Shown here piece after piece: positions 21,072-30,856 of a stretch of DNA of 64,000 nucleotides. Within the stretch, counting starts at the first letter, position 1. Each line of letters starts with the position of its first letter. A program made the translations under genes and the position numbers. The DNA is from DASXUX01 sp036504595. GTDB lineage: Bacteria > Planctomycetota > SZUA-567 > H5-PLA8. The stretch lies in contig DASXUX010000081.1 in NCBI GenBank assembly GCA_036504595.1, positions 186,001 through 250,000 on the forward strand, read 5' to 3'. Below the pieces are notes generated by a model. It was not told the DNA's origin and searched no databases. It worked only from the letters and a program-made list of their open reading frames with translations.

Positions 21072-22409
21072 ATGGACGTTTCTTCGAAGGAACTGGTGAT
21101 CCGCAAAAACATGTGGCGGTTGATCCCGCTGCTGTTTCTCTGTTACATCATCGCGTACATCGATCGCATCAACGTCGGCTTTGCTGGCCTGCAACTTCGG
21201 CAGACCTTTGGCGTCGATGAAGAGCTTGCGAAGGCGATCTTCGCCCACGGCTCGGGCATTTTCTTCATCGGCTACTTCATTTTCGAAGTGCCGAGCAATC
21301 TGATTCTTCAGCGCGTTGGCGCGCGGATGTGGATCGCGCGCATCATGGTGGTCTGGGGTCTGGTCTCGGCCGCCATGATGTTCGTCAAGACGCCGCAAAT
21401 GTTTTACGTGATGCGCTTTCTTCTCGGCGTGGCCGAAGCCGGATTTTTCCCAGGCATCATCCTCTACCTGACCTACTGGTTCCCCGCCAAAGATCGCGCG
21501 CGCATGATCGCCATGTTCGCCGCCGCCGGCACGCTCGCCGGCATCGTCGGCTCACCCATCTCCGGCAAGCTCCTCGAACTCAACGGCTGCGGTCTCTCCG
21601 GCTGGCAGTGGCTTTTTCTGCTGGAAGGCATCCCGGCCGTGCTCGTCGGCCTGCTGGTCTTCTTCATCCTTCCCGACCGCCCCGCGCAGGCCCGCTGGCT
21701 TTCCTCTGACGAGAAACATTGGCTCCAGACGCAACTCGATGCCGAAGCCCGGCAGCTCGCCGCGTCCAAGAAGCATCGTCTGCGCGACGCGTTCGCCAAC
21801 CCGCAGGTGTGGCTACTGTGCGCAATCTATTTCCTCCTGAACGTCTGCGGCTACGGTCTTGAGATGTGGCTGCCCCAAATCCTCAGGAAGTTCTCTGGCT
21901 ACAGCGAATTCAAGATCGGCCTGCTCAACGCCATCCCATACCTGGTCGCGACCGTGGCGATGGTCCTCGCCGGCCGGCATTCCGACCGCACCGGCGAACG
22001 CCGCTGGCACGTCTGCGTGGCGGCACTGATCGGCGCCGCCGGGTTTGCGCTGAGCGCTCTCACCGGCCATTTTATCCTTTCGCTGGCCTTGCTCGCCATC
22101 GGGTTCGCCGGGCAAAAATCCATGCTCGGCCCGTTCTGGGCGCTCGGCTCCGCGCTGCTGACGGGCACGGCTGCCGCCGGCGGCATCGCGCTGATCAACT
22201 CCGTCGGCAACCTCGGCGGCTACGCCGGTCCGAAGCTGGTTGGATGGCTCGCCCAAGCGGAGGGCTATCAGACGGCCATGCTCGGCCTTGGCGGCGCGCT
22301 GTTTCTTCTATCCATCCTGACGTCGCTGCTGCGTGCGGAGCGACCGCAAGGCCTCACCGAAGCGCCTGTCGCCAGCGATTCAATCCGTGTTGAAGAGGGT
22401 CGATCGTGA
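21072..22409 (+). CDS. MFS transporter, anion:cation symporter (ACS) family
   Basis: A 445-residue inner-membrane carrier with about 12 hydrophobic segments and a long central loop (~200-235). Seen: the ACS-type start IAYIDRINVGFAGLQL in TM1, FIGYFIFEVPSNLILQRVGA after TM2, and RFLLGVAEAGFFPGII in TM4. This family imports hexuronates, galactonate, tartrate, allantoate and similar acids with a cation. Start ATG 21072; an upstream in-frame extension is ignored. It overlaps the following GH140-like gene by 4 bp (GTGA), so transport and hydrolysis are likely co-expressed. An acidic sugar released by that enzyme is a reasonable but unproven substrate. Confidence 0.88.
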   Translation: MDVSSKELVIRKNMWRLIPLLFLCYIIAYIDRINVGFAGLQLRQTFGVDEELAKAIFAHGSGIFFIGYFIFEVPSNLILQRVGARMWIARIMVVWGLVSAAMMFVKTPQMFYVMRFLLGVAEAGFFPGIILYLTYWFPAKDRARMIAMFAAAGTLAGIVGSPISGKLLELNGCGLSGWQWLFLLEGIPAVLVGLLVFFILPDRPAQARWLSSDEKHWLQTQLDAEARQLAASKKHRLRDAFANPQVWLLCAIYFLLNVCGYGLEMWLPQILRKFSGYSEFKIGLLNAIPYLVATVAMVLAGRHSDRTGERRWHVCVAALIGAAGFALSALTGHFILSLALLAIGFAGQKSMLGPFWALGSALLTGTAAAGGIALINSVGNLGGYAGPKLVGWLAQAEGYQTAMLGLGGALFLLSILTSLLRAERPQGLTEAPVASDSIRVEEGRS

Positions 22410-23800
22410 ACCGAAAGCTCATGTTCACTCTGGTTTTGTTTGCGGCGTGTGCGTTTGCCGCCGATCAACCCAAGGACACAATCATGAAGACGCTGAAAGT
22501 GCATTCCAGCGGCCGCTATCTGTGCTATGAGGACGGCGCGCCGTTCTTCTATCTCGGCGACACCTGCTGGGAGATTTTCCATCGCCTGAACCGCGAAGAA
22601 GCCGACCTGCTCCTGACCGATCGCGCCGCCAAAGGTTTCACCGTCATCCAGAGCGTCGTGCTCGCCGAATATGATGGCCTGACCGAACCGAATCCATACG
22701 GCCAGCTCCCGCTCGAGAACAACGACCCGTTAAAGCCCAACGAAGCGTATTTCCAGCACGTGGATTACATCGTCAACAAAGCCGCAAGCCTCGGCATGTT
22801 CATCGGCATGCTTCCGACCTGGGGCGATAAGTGGAACAAGAAGTGGGGGCGCGGCATCGAAATCTTCACGCCCGAGAACGCCGAACCTTACGCCGAATTC
22901 CTTGCCAAGCGCTACAAAGATAAGCCGATCATCTGGATTCTCGGCGGCGACCGCCCTGTCGAAAACGACAAGCACCGCGCGATCATCCGAGCCATGGCCG
23001 CCGGTCTGCGCAAAGGCGACGGTGGCAAGCATCTGATCACGTTCCATCCGTGCGGCCAGCAGCATTCATCGCAGTACTTTCACGAAGAGGAGTGGCTGAA
23101 CTTCAACATGTGCCAGACCGGCCACACGTTCAATCGCGACAACTACCGCGATATCGCTCGCGACTACAAACTGCAGCCGATCAAGCCGTGCCTGGATGCC
23201 GAACCCGGCTATGAGGATCATCCCTCCGGCTTCAAAGCTCAAAACGGTTACATGGATGACTCACAGACGCGCCGCTTCGCGTACTGGGCTCTGTTTGCCG
23301 GCGCGTGCGGGCACACCTACGGCTGTCACGATATCTGGCAATTCTATCAGCCGGGACGCAAACCCATCACGGCCGCTCGCACGCCGTGGAAAGAAGCCAT
23401 GAAGTTGCCCGGTTCGGCGCAAGTCGGCTATGCGCGCGCGCTGATCGAGTCCCGCCCGTTCTTCGCCCGCGTGCCCGACCAGGGCCTGTTGCTGCAACCG
23501 CCGCTCGCCGGCATCGACTATGCCGCCGTGACCAGCGACAAAAACGCCGAAGATAAGGCGACCTACATCATGGCCTACCTGCCGAAATTCTCCGAGATCA
23601 CGCTGAACACCGCGGTCATCGCCGGGGGAAATCTGCACGTAAGCTGGTTCAACCCTCGCACGGGGAAAGCCGAGAACCCGCAGCAGATCGCGAACCCTAG
23701 GCAGTATCACCCGACGAATCCCGGTGAAGGCGATTGGGTCCTCGTCATCGACGATGCAGCCAAGGACTACCCGCTGCCCGGCCTGCCCGCGCAGCCGTAA
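22406..23800 (+). CDS. Secreted GH140-like (DUF4038) glycoside hydrolase
   Basis: A 464-residue protein starting at GTG 22406 overlapping the MFS stop. A signal peptide (MNRKLMFTLVLFAACAFAA) precedes a DUF4038-type TIM barrel. Seen: FFYLGDTCWEIFHRLNREEA, FTVIQSVVLAEYDGL, IIWILGGDRPVEND (~180), CLDAEPGYEDHPSG (~265) and GHTYGCHDIWQFY (~305). The last ~90 residues form a small beta domain (SWFNPRTGKAE) like the one usually annotated as collagen-binding in this family. Characterised GH140 enzymes cleave apiosyl bonds in rhamnogalacturonan-II; the specificity here is inferred only at family level. Asp and Glu in GGDRP and DAEPGYED are the likely catalytic pair. Confidence 0.85.
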   Translation: MNRKLMFTLVLFAACAFAADQPKDTIMKTLKVHSSGRYLCYEDGAPFFYLGDTCWEIFHRLNREEADLLLTDRAAKGFTVIQSVVLAEYDGLTEPNPYGQLPLENNDPLKPNEAYFQHVDYIVNKAASLGMFIGMLPTWGDKWNKKWGRGIEIFTPENAEPYAEFLAKRYKDKPIIWILGGDRPVENDKHRAIIRAMAAGLRKGDGGKHLITFHPCGQQHSSQYFHEEEWLNFNMCQTGHTFNRDNYRDIARDYKLQPIKPCLDAEPGYEDHPSGFKAQNGYMDDSQTRRFAYWALFAGACGHTYGCHDIWQFYQPGRKPITAARTPWKEAMKLPGSAQVGYARALIESRPFFARVPDQGLLLQPPLAGIDYAAVTSDKNAEDKATYIMAYLPKFSEITLNTAVIAGGNLHVSWFNPRTGKAENPQQIANPRQYHPTNPGEGDWVLVIDDAAKDYPLPGLPAQP

Positions 23801-23883
23801 GGGCGAACTCCATTTTTGGGAGTGACGCCCAGAATCTGGCGCAGCCAAGAGCCAAGAGCCAAGAGCGAAGAGCCAAGAACCGG

Positions 23884-25536
23884 CTAATGTCCTGCCGGCT
23901 TTGCTCCGCTGATCCCCGGCTTGTGATTGTAAAGATTATTGCCCTTGTCGTCGCAGATGATGAACGCGGGCAGCGACTTCACCGTGATCCGTCGCACGGC
24001 CTCCATGCCCAACTCCTCGAACGCGACCGGTTCGGACGACAGGATGTGTTGTGCGACGAGCGCTGCCGCGCCACCGATCGTGCCGAGATAAAATCCGCCG
24101 TGCTTTTTGCAGGCTTCGGTCACGATTTCAGCGCGATTTCCTTTCGCCAGCATCACCAATGACGCGCCCTTCGACATGAACTCGTCAACGTACGGATCCA
24201 TGCGCTGAGCCGTTGTCGGCCCGAAACTCCCCGACGCCATCCCCGCCGGCGTTTTCGCTGGGCCCGCATAGTAGACGGGATACCGCTTCAGGTACTCCGG
24301 CATCGGCTGGCCGGAATCGATGATCTGTTTGATCTTCGCGTGCGCGATGTCGCGTGCCACGATCAACGTGCCGGTTAGGTTGACCTGCGTCCCGATAGGA
24401 TAGCGCGACAGTTCCGCGCGGATTTCGGCCATGGGCCGTTCCAGGTTCAGTTCCACCGAGCGCCGGCCTTCGAGCGCGCCCAATTTCGAAACGAACCGTT
24501 CCGGATTTTTGTCCAGCGCTTCCAACATCACGCCGCTCCGCGTGATTCGTCCACGAATGTTCCGGTGAGCGCTGCAGCTCGCGCCAATGCCGATGAAACA
24601 GGACGCCGCGTGCCGAGGCATCCGGATGACGCGCACGTCCAGAGCGAACCAGGCTCCGCCGAATTGCGCGCCGAGCCCCACCTTACGCGTGATGTCGAGC
24701 ACTTCCGCTTCCAGTGCCGTGTCGCGGAAGGCGCGGCCCGACCCGTCGCCGCTAGTCGGCAGGTTGTCCAGCCAACCGGCAGACGCCAGTTTGACTGTCT
24801 TCAGGTTCTTTTCCGGCGACGTTCCGCCGACGACAATCGCCAGGTGATACGGGGGACAGGCCGAGACCCCGAGTTTCGGCAGGCTGGCCAGCAGGAACTC
24901 GCGCAATTTCTGCGGCGTCAGGATCGCCGGCGTTTCTGGGAACAAAAACGTTTTGTTCGCCGAACCGCCGCCTTTGGCGACGAACAGGAAGTCGTACGCG
25001 TCGCCGTGACCCGCTTCGATATCGATCTGCGCGGGCAGGTTCGTGCCCGTGTTCACGTCGCTATACATGTCCTTCGGCGCGACCTGTGAGTACCGCAAGT
25101 TATGCGTCGTGTACGTGCGGTAAACGCCGCGCGACAAGACCTCTTCGTCGTGGCCCTCCGTCATCACGCGATGGCCGCGCCAGCCCATGATCGTCGCGGT
25201 CCCCGTATCCTGACACGATGGAAGCACGCGCCCCGCGCTGATGATAGCGTTCCGCAGCAGCGACGCCGCAACGAAGCGGTCGTTCTCCGATGCCTCTCGA
25301 TCCTCCAGGATGCCCGCCCACTGTTCCAGATGTGCCGTTCGAAAAAAGTACGCCATGTCGGCGAACGCTTCGCTCGCCATCAACTCCAATCCGCCGTCCG
25401 CCACTCGCAGCAAGTCCTGCCCCGCGTGAGTCTCGACGCTGACATGCTCGGTGCTCAGCGTGCGATACTCCGTGCTGTCTGGGCTGAGCTGAAACAGTTT
25501 TGTGTATGCGAAAGGCTTCACGTTAGGTTGTGCCAT
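23884..25536 (-). CDS. fumA: Class I fumarate hydratase (4Fe-4S)
   Basis: A 550-residue iron-sulfur fumarase interconverting fumarate and malate in the TCA cycle. It contains both the alpha-type and beta-type regions in one chain, as in FumA/FumB. Cluster ligands are visible in VLPSCQDTGTA (~104), KLGVSACPPYHLA (~225) and GIGASCSAHRNI (~325). The C-terminal part has GPAKTPAGMASGSFGPTTAQRM and ACKKHGGFYLGTIGGAAAL. ATG 25536. It stands alone on the minus strand, and AAGAGCCAAGAGCC repeats lie just past its stop (23848-23880). Oxygen lability of this class fits an anaerobic or microaerobic life. Confidence 0.95.
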   Translation of the reverse strand: MAQPNVKPFAYTKLFQLSPDSTEYRTLSTEHVSVETHAGQDLLRVADGGLELMASEAFADMAYFFRTAHLEQWAGILEDREASENDRFVAASLLRNAIISAGRVLPSCQDTGTATIMGWRGHRVMTEGHDEEVLSRGVYRTYTTHNLRYSQVAPKDMYSDVNTGTNLPAQIDIEAGHGDAYDFLFVAKGGGSANKTFLFPETPAILTPQKLREFLLASLPKLGVSACPPYHLAIVVGGTSPEKNLKTVKLASAGWLDNLPTSGDGSGRAFRDTALEAEVLDITRKVGLGAQFGGAWFALDVRVIRMPRHAASCFIGIGASCSAHRNIRGRITRSGVMLEALDKNPERFVSKLGALEGRRSVELNLERPMAEIRAELSRYPIGTQVNLTGTLIVARDIAHAKIKQIIDSGQPMPEYLKRYPVYYAGPAKTPAGMASGSFGPTTAQRMDPYVDEFMSKGASLVMLAKGNRAEIVTEACKKHGGFYLGTIGGAAALVAQHILSSEPVAFEELGMEAVRRITVKSLPAFIICDDKGNNLYNHKPGISGAKPAGH

Positions 25537-25660
25537 GATTTCCCCTTCTTCTCGCGCCGGTTACTCTTCTTCTTTCGCGACGATATCGCAACAGGCTCGG
25601 GCGTACAACGGCCTGGTTCTGATTGGCGCAAATCTGCAAGTCTGCCGCGCGCCAAGACGT

Positions 25661-25740
25661 AGGGTTCAGGGTTCAGGGGTCAGGGTTCGGGGGATGGCCG
25701 CGCCTGCGATCCGTCACTGAACCCCGAACCCTGAACCCTC
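25661..25740. repeat. AGGGTTCAGGGTTC inverted repeat
   Basis: AGGGTTCAGGGTTCAGGGGT and a GTCAGGGTTCGGGG continuation on the left face GAACCCCGAACCCTGAACCC on the right, ~25 bp apart. It occupies the divergent spacer between fumarase and the STAS gene. Confidence 0.8.
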
Positions 25741-25808
25741 GTTGTAACGCTCGCTTTTTTGGAATGCCCGGTGTAAAGTCTGCAAGCACATCTCAGGGCA
25801 GGTAAGCA

Positions 25809-26162
25809 ATGGCCGCAAACGAATTGACGATTGAGCGCGAGGTGCTGACGGACAAAGGCGTCCTCGTCTTGCACCTCACGGGCTATCTCGATGCGCATAC
25901 CTTCGATCGGTTCGAAGGATCGCTCATCGACATCTTCGAAGAAGGCCACACGAAGATCGTGATTGATATGGGGCATGTTGAGTACGTCTCTTCGGCCGGC
26001 ACGGGCGTGCTCATTGGCGCGCAGTCCGTGGCGCGCCGTGAAGGGGGCGACGTCATTCTGATGGGCGTCACCCCGGATGTTCGCGAAATTTTTGATCTGC
26101 TGGGATTGACCCACACGTTCCAGATCTTCGATGACATATCCGCGGCGTTGACGGCATTCTAA
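25809..26162 (+). CDS. STAS-domain anti-sigma factor antagonist
   Basis: A 117-residue single STAS domain of the SpoIIAA/RsbV type. Seen: VLVLHLTGYLDAHTFDRFE, KIVIDMGHVEYVSSAGTGVL with the phospho-acceptor Ser region at ~60, and EIFDLLGLTHTFQIF at the end. Dephosphorylated forms bind anti-sigma kinases and release a sigma factor. ATG 25809. No anti-sigma kinase or PP2C phosphatase gene is adjacent, so the partner must be elsewhere. Confidence 0.9.
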   Translation: MAANELTIEREVLTDKGVLVLHLTGYLDAHTFDRFEGSLIDIFEEGHTKIVIDMGHVEYVSSAGTGVLIGAQSVARREGGDVILMGVTPDVREIFDLLGLTHTFQIFDDISAALTAF

Positions 26163-26166
26163 TCAT

Positions 26167-26216
26167 ATCGCGGGCGTCTCGCCCGCAATGTGCAGGCGGG
26201 ACGCCTGCGATGCGCG
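26167..26216. repeat. Two-hairpin element (GCGGGCGTCTCGCCCGC, GCAGGCGGGACGCCTGC)
   Basis: Two short perfect stem-loops in tandem directly after the STAS stop: GCGGGCG/CGCCCGC with loop TCT-type and GCAGGCG/CGCCTGC with loop GGA. No T-run follows, so a factor-independent terminator is not clear-cut; it could still stabilise a transcript end. Confidence 0.7.
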
Positions 26217-26256
26217 AATAATGCCCCGCCTCCTTGTCTTGGCTTAGTCGAGCCGC

Positions 26257-29200
26257 CTACCAGCGATAATACCTGAATGGGTCGTCCTCTGCGATCGGCT
26301 GCTGCAGGTACCAGTCCGGCGTTGCTGGAGCGGTGCTGAAAGCCGTTTCAAAGCACGCGCCGAGATTGGCCAGCAGCCGTGAAATCAGGAAGCTGTTGCG
26401 CCGAAAGGTTGTGCGCACGTACGGCTTTTTGGCGTAGTCGAACATCCACGGCGCAGCTTGGCAAACGACGATCGTGCCGCGGCCTCTTCGGATCACGCGC
26501 AACGCCTCGTTTCCGCTCGCCCCGGGCTCAAGCGCCGTCACGTCCAGCAGCGTGCGCCAGTGCAGTTCGGCGTTCGAGATTCCAACGAGTGCGGGATCGT
26601 CGAAGCGTTCGATTATGGATGGAATCGTCGGCGCCAGCTTCGCCTTCAGCTCACCAGGAAAAAGCGCTTTGAGCTCGGGCTCGCCCAACCCCAGACAAAG
26701 AACATTCGCGCCTCTCTCGACGGCGGCAGTGATCGCCGCGGCCGTATGCTTCGGCCCGACGACCACAAGCGAATTCTCATCCAGCGCCTGCGCCCCAAGC
26801 GGCTCAAAGCGCGCGCCCATAGCCTTCAGCAGCTTGAAAGCATCTCCGGACTCTGCGCCGGCGTAGAGAGTTTTACGTGGCTTTGACGGTGCAACGCCAT
26901 CGAGATACTTGCACAAATTCGAGAGCAGCTTCTGCGCGGCGGGTTCCTTCTCCGTGCGGCCCGTGAGATCGAGCTGGCAGAAGACGATGCGGCCGTTTCC
27001 TTCGACGTATTCCAGCAGCGGCGAGTACTGCAGGTCGAAGCTGCAGTCCAGGATGGGCATGAAGTCGCCGCGGTCGGGCTTTTCGATAAGGACCGTGGCG
27101 ACGTTTCCATGATTGCCGCAGCGCCAGACGCGGGTATTCGAGAAGCCGCACCATTTCCATTTCGGGTCGCCCATCTCCACGTCGTCAACAGTCAGATTCG
27201 GCGGCACCAGCGTTGCCGCGCCGCGCCAGTCATGCAGGTGCGCTTCGGAGATGCCATCCAATGCCGGATGCTTCGGGGAGCGCGCGAACACAAGCCGCTC
27301 GCCATGGATGTTGATGCGGAAGCCGAAGCGCTTGGTTAGAACCAGGTCGTCCTGTTCCAGGATCAAGACCTTCAGCCCCCTGGCGATACCGCTCAAAATG
27401 GGCATGGCGCCGTCGGGCGAAAGCGCCTCGCGTCCCACGATGAGCAGCCCAAAGTCCTTAAGATCGCTGGATGCTTCGACGCGCTGGTACTTGATGCCCA
27501 GATCGTCCAGCAGCGCCTTCGTTGTGTCTTTCGGGTCGTAAAGCGCAACGGTTCGCGAAAGCCCGGTCTTCTCTGCGCCGGGCAGAACGTTAATCGTAAA
27601 GCTGTCGTCCTGCCGTCCGGCCGGGCCGAAGTCAAAGCTCGCTGTAATCTTGTACTCGCCAGGTTTCATGTCGCGCGGGAGCTCGATGGAGATGGGCGCC
27701 AGTTCCTTCTCGCCGGGCTTAACGGTGATGTTGCCCGAGCGCTGAACGCCGGCGGCCTCCAGCGCGCAAGTCCACTTGCAGGCTATTTCGCGCCGCGAAT
27801 CGTTGAGCACGACCAGTTGCTTCTCGATCTTCTCGCCAGGCTGAAAGTCGTGGCCTTTCTCGGTAAAGCGCTTCGGGCCGCCCCCGATGTAGCCCAGCAG
27901 CGGTTGGTTCCAGCGCGCGAAAGACCGGCCGAGCGGCGTGAGTTCGAAGTTTTCCGGATCGAAGGCGTGAATCTCCTGCCCGCCCGGCAGCAGCGTATCG
28001 GGAGAGATGCCGGGGCGCTGCAGATCTTTCAGCGAGTTGGCGACCGTTACGGATTCTGTTTTCGGCGCGCGGACGCGGCGCCAGATTCCCTCTTGATCCC
28101 ATGGCAGCATCGCCGAGATTCCCCATGTGCGATGCGAGCGCCAGTTGTCGTCGCACATGAGCGCCTGGACTTGGAGATAGTTCTCCTCCTGCTTCTGCAG
28201 GTGCTTGATCAGCGTGCCCCAATGGAATGGCTTGCCAGCCGCAAAAAGAGCCTCCTCATGCCGCATGCTCTCGATCTTCGTCGGCGTCATACGGTACGCG
28301 GGCTGTCCAAGGTACGCTGCCGCGAACTCGGAGTCCCAGATCTGCTGGAACGCCTCACAGCGCCAAATGAACTGCGGGCCACGGTAGCTCGACCACGATG
28401 AGATGTGCGGCAGTCCCCACTCGACGAAGAATAGCGGCTTGACCCCCACAGTACCCCAGTGCTCCAACCAGTCGCTGCGTTCCTGTCGGGGCGCCCAGTT
28501 CAGGTAACAGTTGACGGTGTACAGCTCGCCGAGATTGCCGGACTGATGGTGGTACACGGGCCGGGTGGGGTCGATCGAGTTGGCGATTCCGGCTGCGTTC
28601 TGAGCCTGTCGTCGGTTCTTCGCCTGATAACTGGTTGCGGGAAAATTCGGCGAATAGATACCGTCGATCTTCATTGGGTTCTGATCGCCGAAGTAACCGG
28701 TCGCATTGTGATTCATGCAGAACAGGACGATGCTCGGGTGGTTCTGGACGCGCCGAATCAGATACTCGCAAAGCTGCCGGTAGCGCTCCTGCTGCTTAGG
28801 ATCGTCCATCTTCCAGTTGAAGTCCTTGCAGTGCGGCAGCGCGAAGGACGCGCACAGTCCCTGCCGGTCCGTCGCTTGGAACAGCGCGTCCATGTAGCCC
28901 ACGTCCCCCGGTGCGAAGCTGTAATTGGACGTAATCAGCGAGTTGAACCCAAGCGACTTCAACTGCTGGCACGTGCGCTCGCACGCCGTCAGGCATGACT
29001 TGTCTGCCGCGCTGCTGATGCTCGTGGTGAACAGAGCCCGCAGGTGCAGCGGCCTCCCGTTGAGATAAAAGGTTCGGCCGTCGATCCAGAACTCACGGAA
29101 ACCGAACGCGGCCGGCAACGATTCATCCAGGACCTTGCCGTCCGCATCTTTCAGCGTCAGCACGACCTCGTACATGTTCTCTGTCGCATCAAGATCCCAC

Positions 29201-30558
29201 TGTTTCGCGTCTTTCCAAACGGCCGAGAACACGTGCCGCCCCTGCTGAAGCTGTGCTGCCTCAAACGGCTCGGACTCGAATTCCTTGACGACTTGCCCCT
29301 TGTCCAGAACGCGCGCTTTCAATCTGCGCTTCCCCGCGCCGAGCGCTATCTTCGTATCGAACGTGATCTTGCTCTCGCGCGTGGACGTGACCACGTGAAC
29401 GTCGCCCAGAACGTTCTCGCGCGGTTCGCCGACGAGGAAAACGTCGCCGGTGAGTCCCTTCAGCGTGACGTGTGCCTCTGTCTTCACAACGCGTTCGGGC
29501 GCCGAGAAGGAGGTGCTCTCCTTCTCCAGAGGCCGCGCCGTCAGCAGCACGGCTAGCATTTGCTTTTTTCCAGGTTGAACGGCATCGCTCACATCCAATC
29601 GGCCGCCGGGGAACCAGACTTCGCCGGCTTGCTTGCCGTCAACGAAGACGCGGACGTGCGTCTGGACCATGCCGAAGTCAACGAGGATGCGCCGGCCCGC
29701 CCAGCCCGCGGGCACCTCGATCTGCCGCTTGTACCAAGCCTGGTCCATCGACGCGGTCTTCACCTTCTCTTCGACCAGATCCGACATCCACAGCGTCTGC
29801 GCGTCGCCGTTCCATCCGTGAGGCCAGATGCCCGGCACCTTGAACCAGCCCCAGCCCTCGCGATCTGCGGGGACGTTCTCCGTCGTTGCTTCAAGCATCG
29901 GCCGGAAGCGCCACAATCCGTTGATGCAGATCTGCTCGCGTGTCGCCGAGCTCACCTTTTGAGCCTGCGCCATGTTCCACGGCTCGTCCGAACCCTCCGG
30001 GAGCGGCAGGTCATCCTTGGCTTGCGAGCGCAAACGCAGCACAGAAAGCTGCACGTCGTCGAACTCGGCCGTGCCCGAATCGCCCAGCATCGAGCAGCTC
30101 ATGGTGAAGGTGGCCGCTCCTGCGGGCACGGGCAACACACGGTCGTAGACGATCCAATCGCCAGTCCCGACGGTGTGGGGGCTGTTGGGCCAGGGGTCCA
30201 GGTGTTTGCCAGCGCCGTCGCGGAACTCAAGCGCCAGGCGTGCGTCCTTCCAGCCCTCGTTTCCGAGCACGACGCCATTTACTCGCATGCGGACCGACAG
30301 TTTGAGCTTGGCGATGTCCGGCGCGAGTTTGACGATCTGGGTCAACACCGATCCCTTATCGACGCACGCCCAGGTATTACCGCCCTCTTTCCGCATGGAG
30401 GGATTTCCGCCTGCGGCCCACCCGACCGGCATTCCCCTGGCGTCGAGCTCAGTGAAGGAACCATTGGCGATGAGCGACTCTGCGGCCAAGGACTCAACAA
30501 CGAGCAGCCCAAGGACAATCGCCAAGAGTCGGCACAGACGGAATCGAATCCGCGGCAT
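26257..30558 (-). CDS. Very large secreted GH2-like glycosidase
   Basis: A 1433-residue exported protein; ATG 30558 with GAGGA upstream. Order: signal peptide 1-26; a CBM-type jelly roll ~27-175 (SLIANGSFTELDARGMPVGW); a GH2 N-terminal sugar-binding domain ~235-350 (YKRQIEVPAGWAGRRILVDF, VRVFVDGKQAGEVWFPGG); an Ig-like GH2 domain to ~480; a TIM barrel ~480-800 opening with FWIDGRTFYLNGRPLHLRAL. The predicted nucleophile Glu is in PLFFVEWGLPHISSW (~711). The acid/base position, usually N-E, reads FCMNHNATGYFGD (~613), so Glu is replaced by His. After another Ig-like region (~905-990) two Rossmann-like segments follow (LLIVGREALSPDGAMPIL, GLKVLILEQDD), resembling glutamine-amidotransferase-type domains of beta-galactosidases. 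The protein could be inactive, or use another acid; substrate unknown. Confidence 0.8.
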   Translation of the reverse strand: MPRIRFRLCRLLAIVLGLLVVESLAAESLIANGSFTELDARGMPVGWAAGGNPSMRKEGGNTWACVDKGSVLTQIVKLAPDIAKLKLSVRMRVNGVVLGNEGWKDARLALEFRDGAGKHLDPWPNSPHTVGTGDWIVYDRVLPVPAGAATFTMSCSMLGDSGTAEFDDVQLSVLRLRSQAKDDLPLPEGSDEPWNMAQAQKVSSATREQICINGLWRFRPMLEATTENVPADREGWGWFKVPGIWPHGWNGDAQTLWMSDLVEEKVKTASMDQAWYKRQIEVPAGWAGRRILVDFGMVQTHVRVFVDGKQAGEVWFPGGRLDVSDAVQPGKKQMLAVLLTARPLEKESTSFSAPERVVKTEAHVTLKGLTGDVFLVGEPRENVLGDVHVVTSTRESKITFDTKIALGAGKRRLKARVLDKGQVVKEFESEPFEAAQLQQGRHVFSAVWKDAKQWDLDATENMYEVVLTLKDADGKVLDESLPAAFGFREFWIDGRTFYLNGRPLHLRALFTTSISSAADKSCLTACERTCQQLKSLGFNSLITSNYSFAPGDVGYMDALFQATDRQGLCASFALPHCKDFNWKMDDPKQQERYRQLCEYLIRRVQNHPSIVLFCMNHNATGYFGDQNPMKIDGIYSPNFPATSYQAKNRRQAQNAAGIANSIDPTRPVYHHQSGNLGELYTVNCYLNWAPRQERSDWLEHWGTVGVKPLFFVEWGLPHISSWSSYRGPQFIWRCEAFQQIWDSEFAAAYLGQPAYRMTPTKIESMRHEEALFAAGKPFHWGTLIKHLQKQEENYLQVQALMCDDNWRSHRTWGISAMLPWDQEGIWRRVRAPKTESVTVANSLKDLQRPGISPDTLLPGGQEIHAFDPENFELTPLGRSFARWNQPLLGYIGGGPKRFTEKGHDFQPGEKIEKQLVVLNDSRREIACKWTCALEAAGVQRSGNITVKPGEKELAPISIELPRDMKPGEYKITASFDFGPAGRQDDSFTINVLPGAEKTGLSRTVALYDPKDTTKALLDDLGIKYQRVEASSDLKDFGLLIVGREALSPDGAMPILSGIARGLKVLILEQDDLVLTKRFGFRINIHGERLVFARSPKHPALDGISEAHLHDWRGAATLVPPNLTVDDVEMGDPKWKWCGFSNTRVWRCGNHGNVATVLIEKPDRGDFMPILDCSFDLQYSPLLEYVEGNGRIVFCQLDLTGRTEKEPAAQKLLSNLCKYLDGVAPSKPRKTLYAGAESGDAFKLLKAMGARFEPLGAQALDENSLVVVGPKHTAAAITAAVERGANVLCLGLGEPELKALFPGELKAKLAPTIPSIIERFDDPALVGISNAELHWRTLLDVTALEPGASGNEALRVIRRGRGTIVVCQAAPWMFDYAKKPYVRTTFRRNSFLISRLLANLGACFETAFSTAPATPDWYLQQPIAEDDPFRYYRW

Positions 30559-30856
30559 AATGCGTTCCTCGAAGGGGCGGCGTGCGGTACTATTTGAAAG
30601 CCTGAGTATGCCGCGGTTGGCAATACCGTCACGTTCAAATATCGAGGCGTGCGAGACGGCCTATGGATCCCCGAACGCTCAGCCACGGGGCACGACTGGG
30701 CCGCCATTCGTTTTTTGGGCATTTCGAGGTACTTTGGTCACACAACAGCGAGATTGTCGGGAGTCAACATCTCGGCGGCAGAACCTGCGGCCACCGACCT
30801 CAACCTGAAGAGCGCCACGTGGCTGGCAAAACGTTCCGCCATGCTGACCGGTCTGG

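Noticed and set aside
29560..30597. 345-codon plus-strand frame opposite the GH2-like gene
   Set aside because: Low-complexity Arg/Ala/His-rich translation without motifs; antisense shadow.
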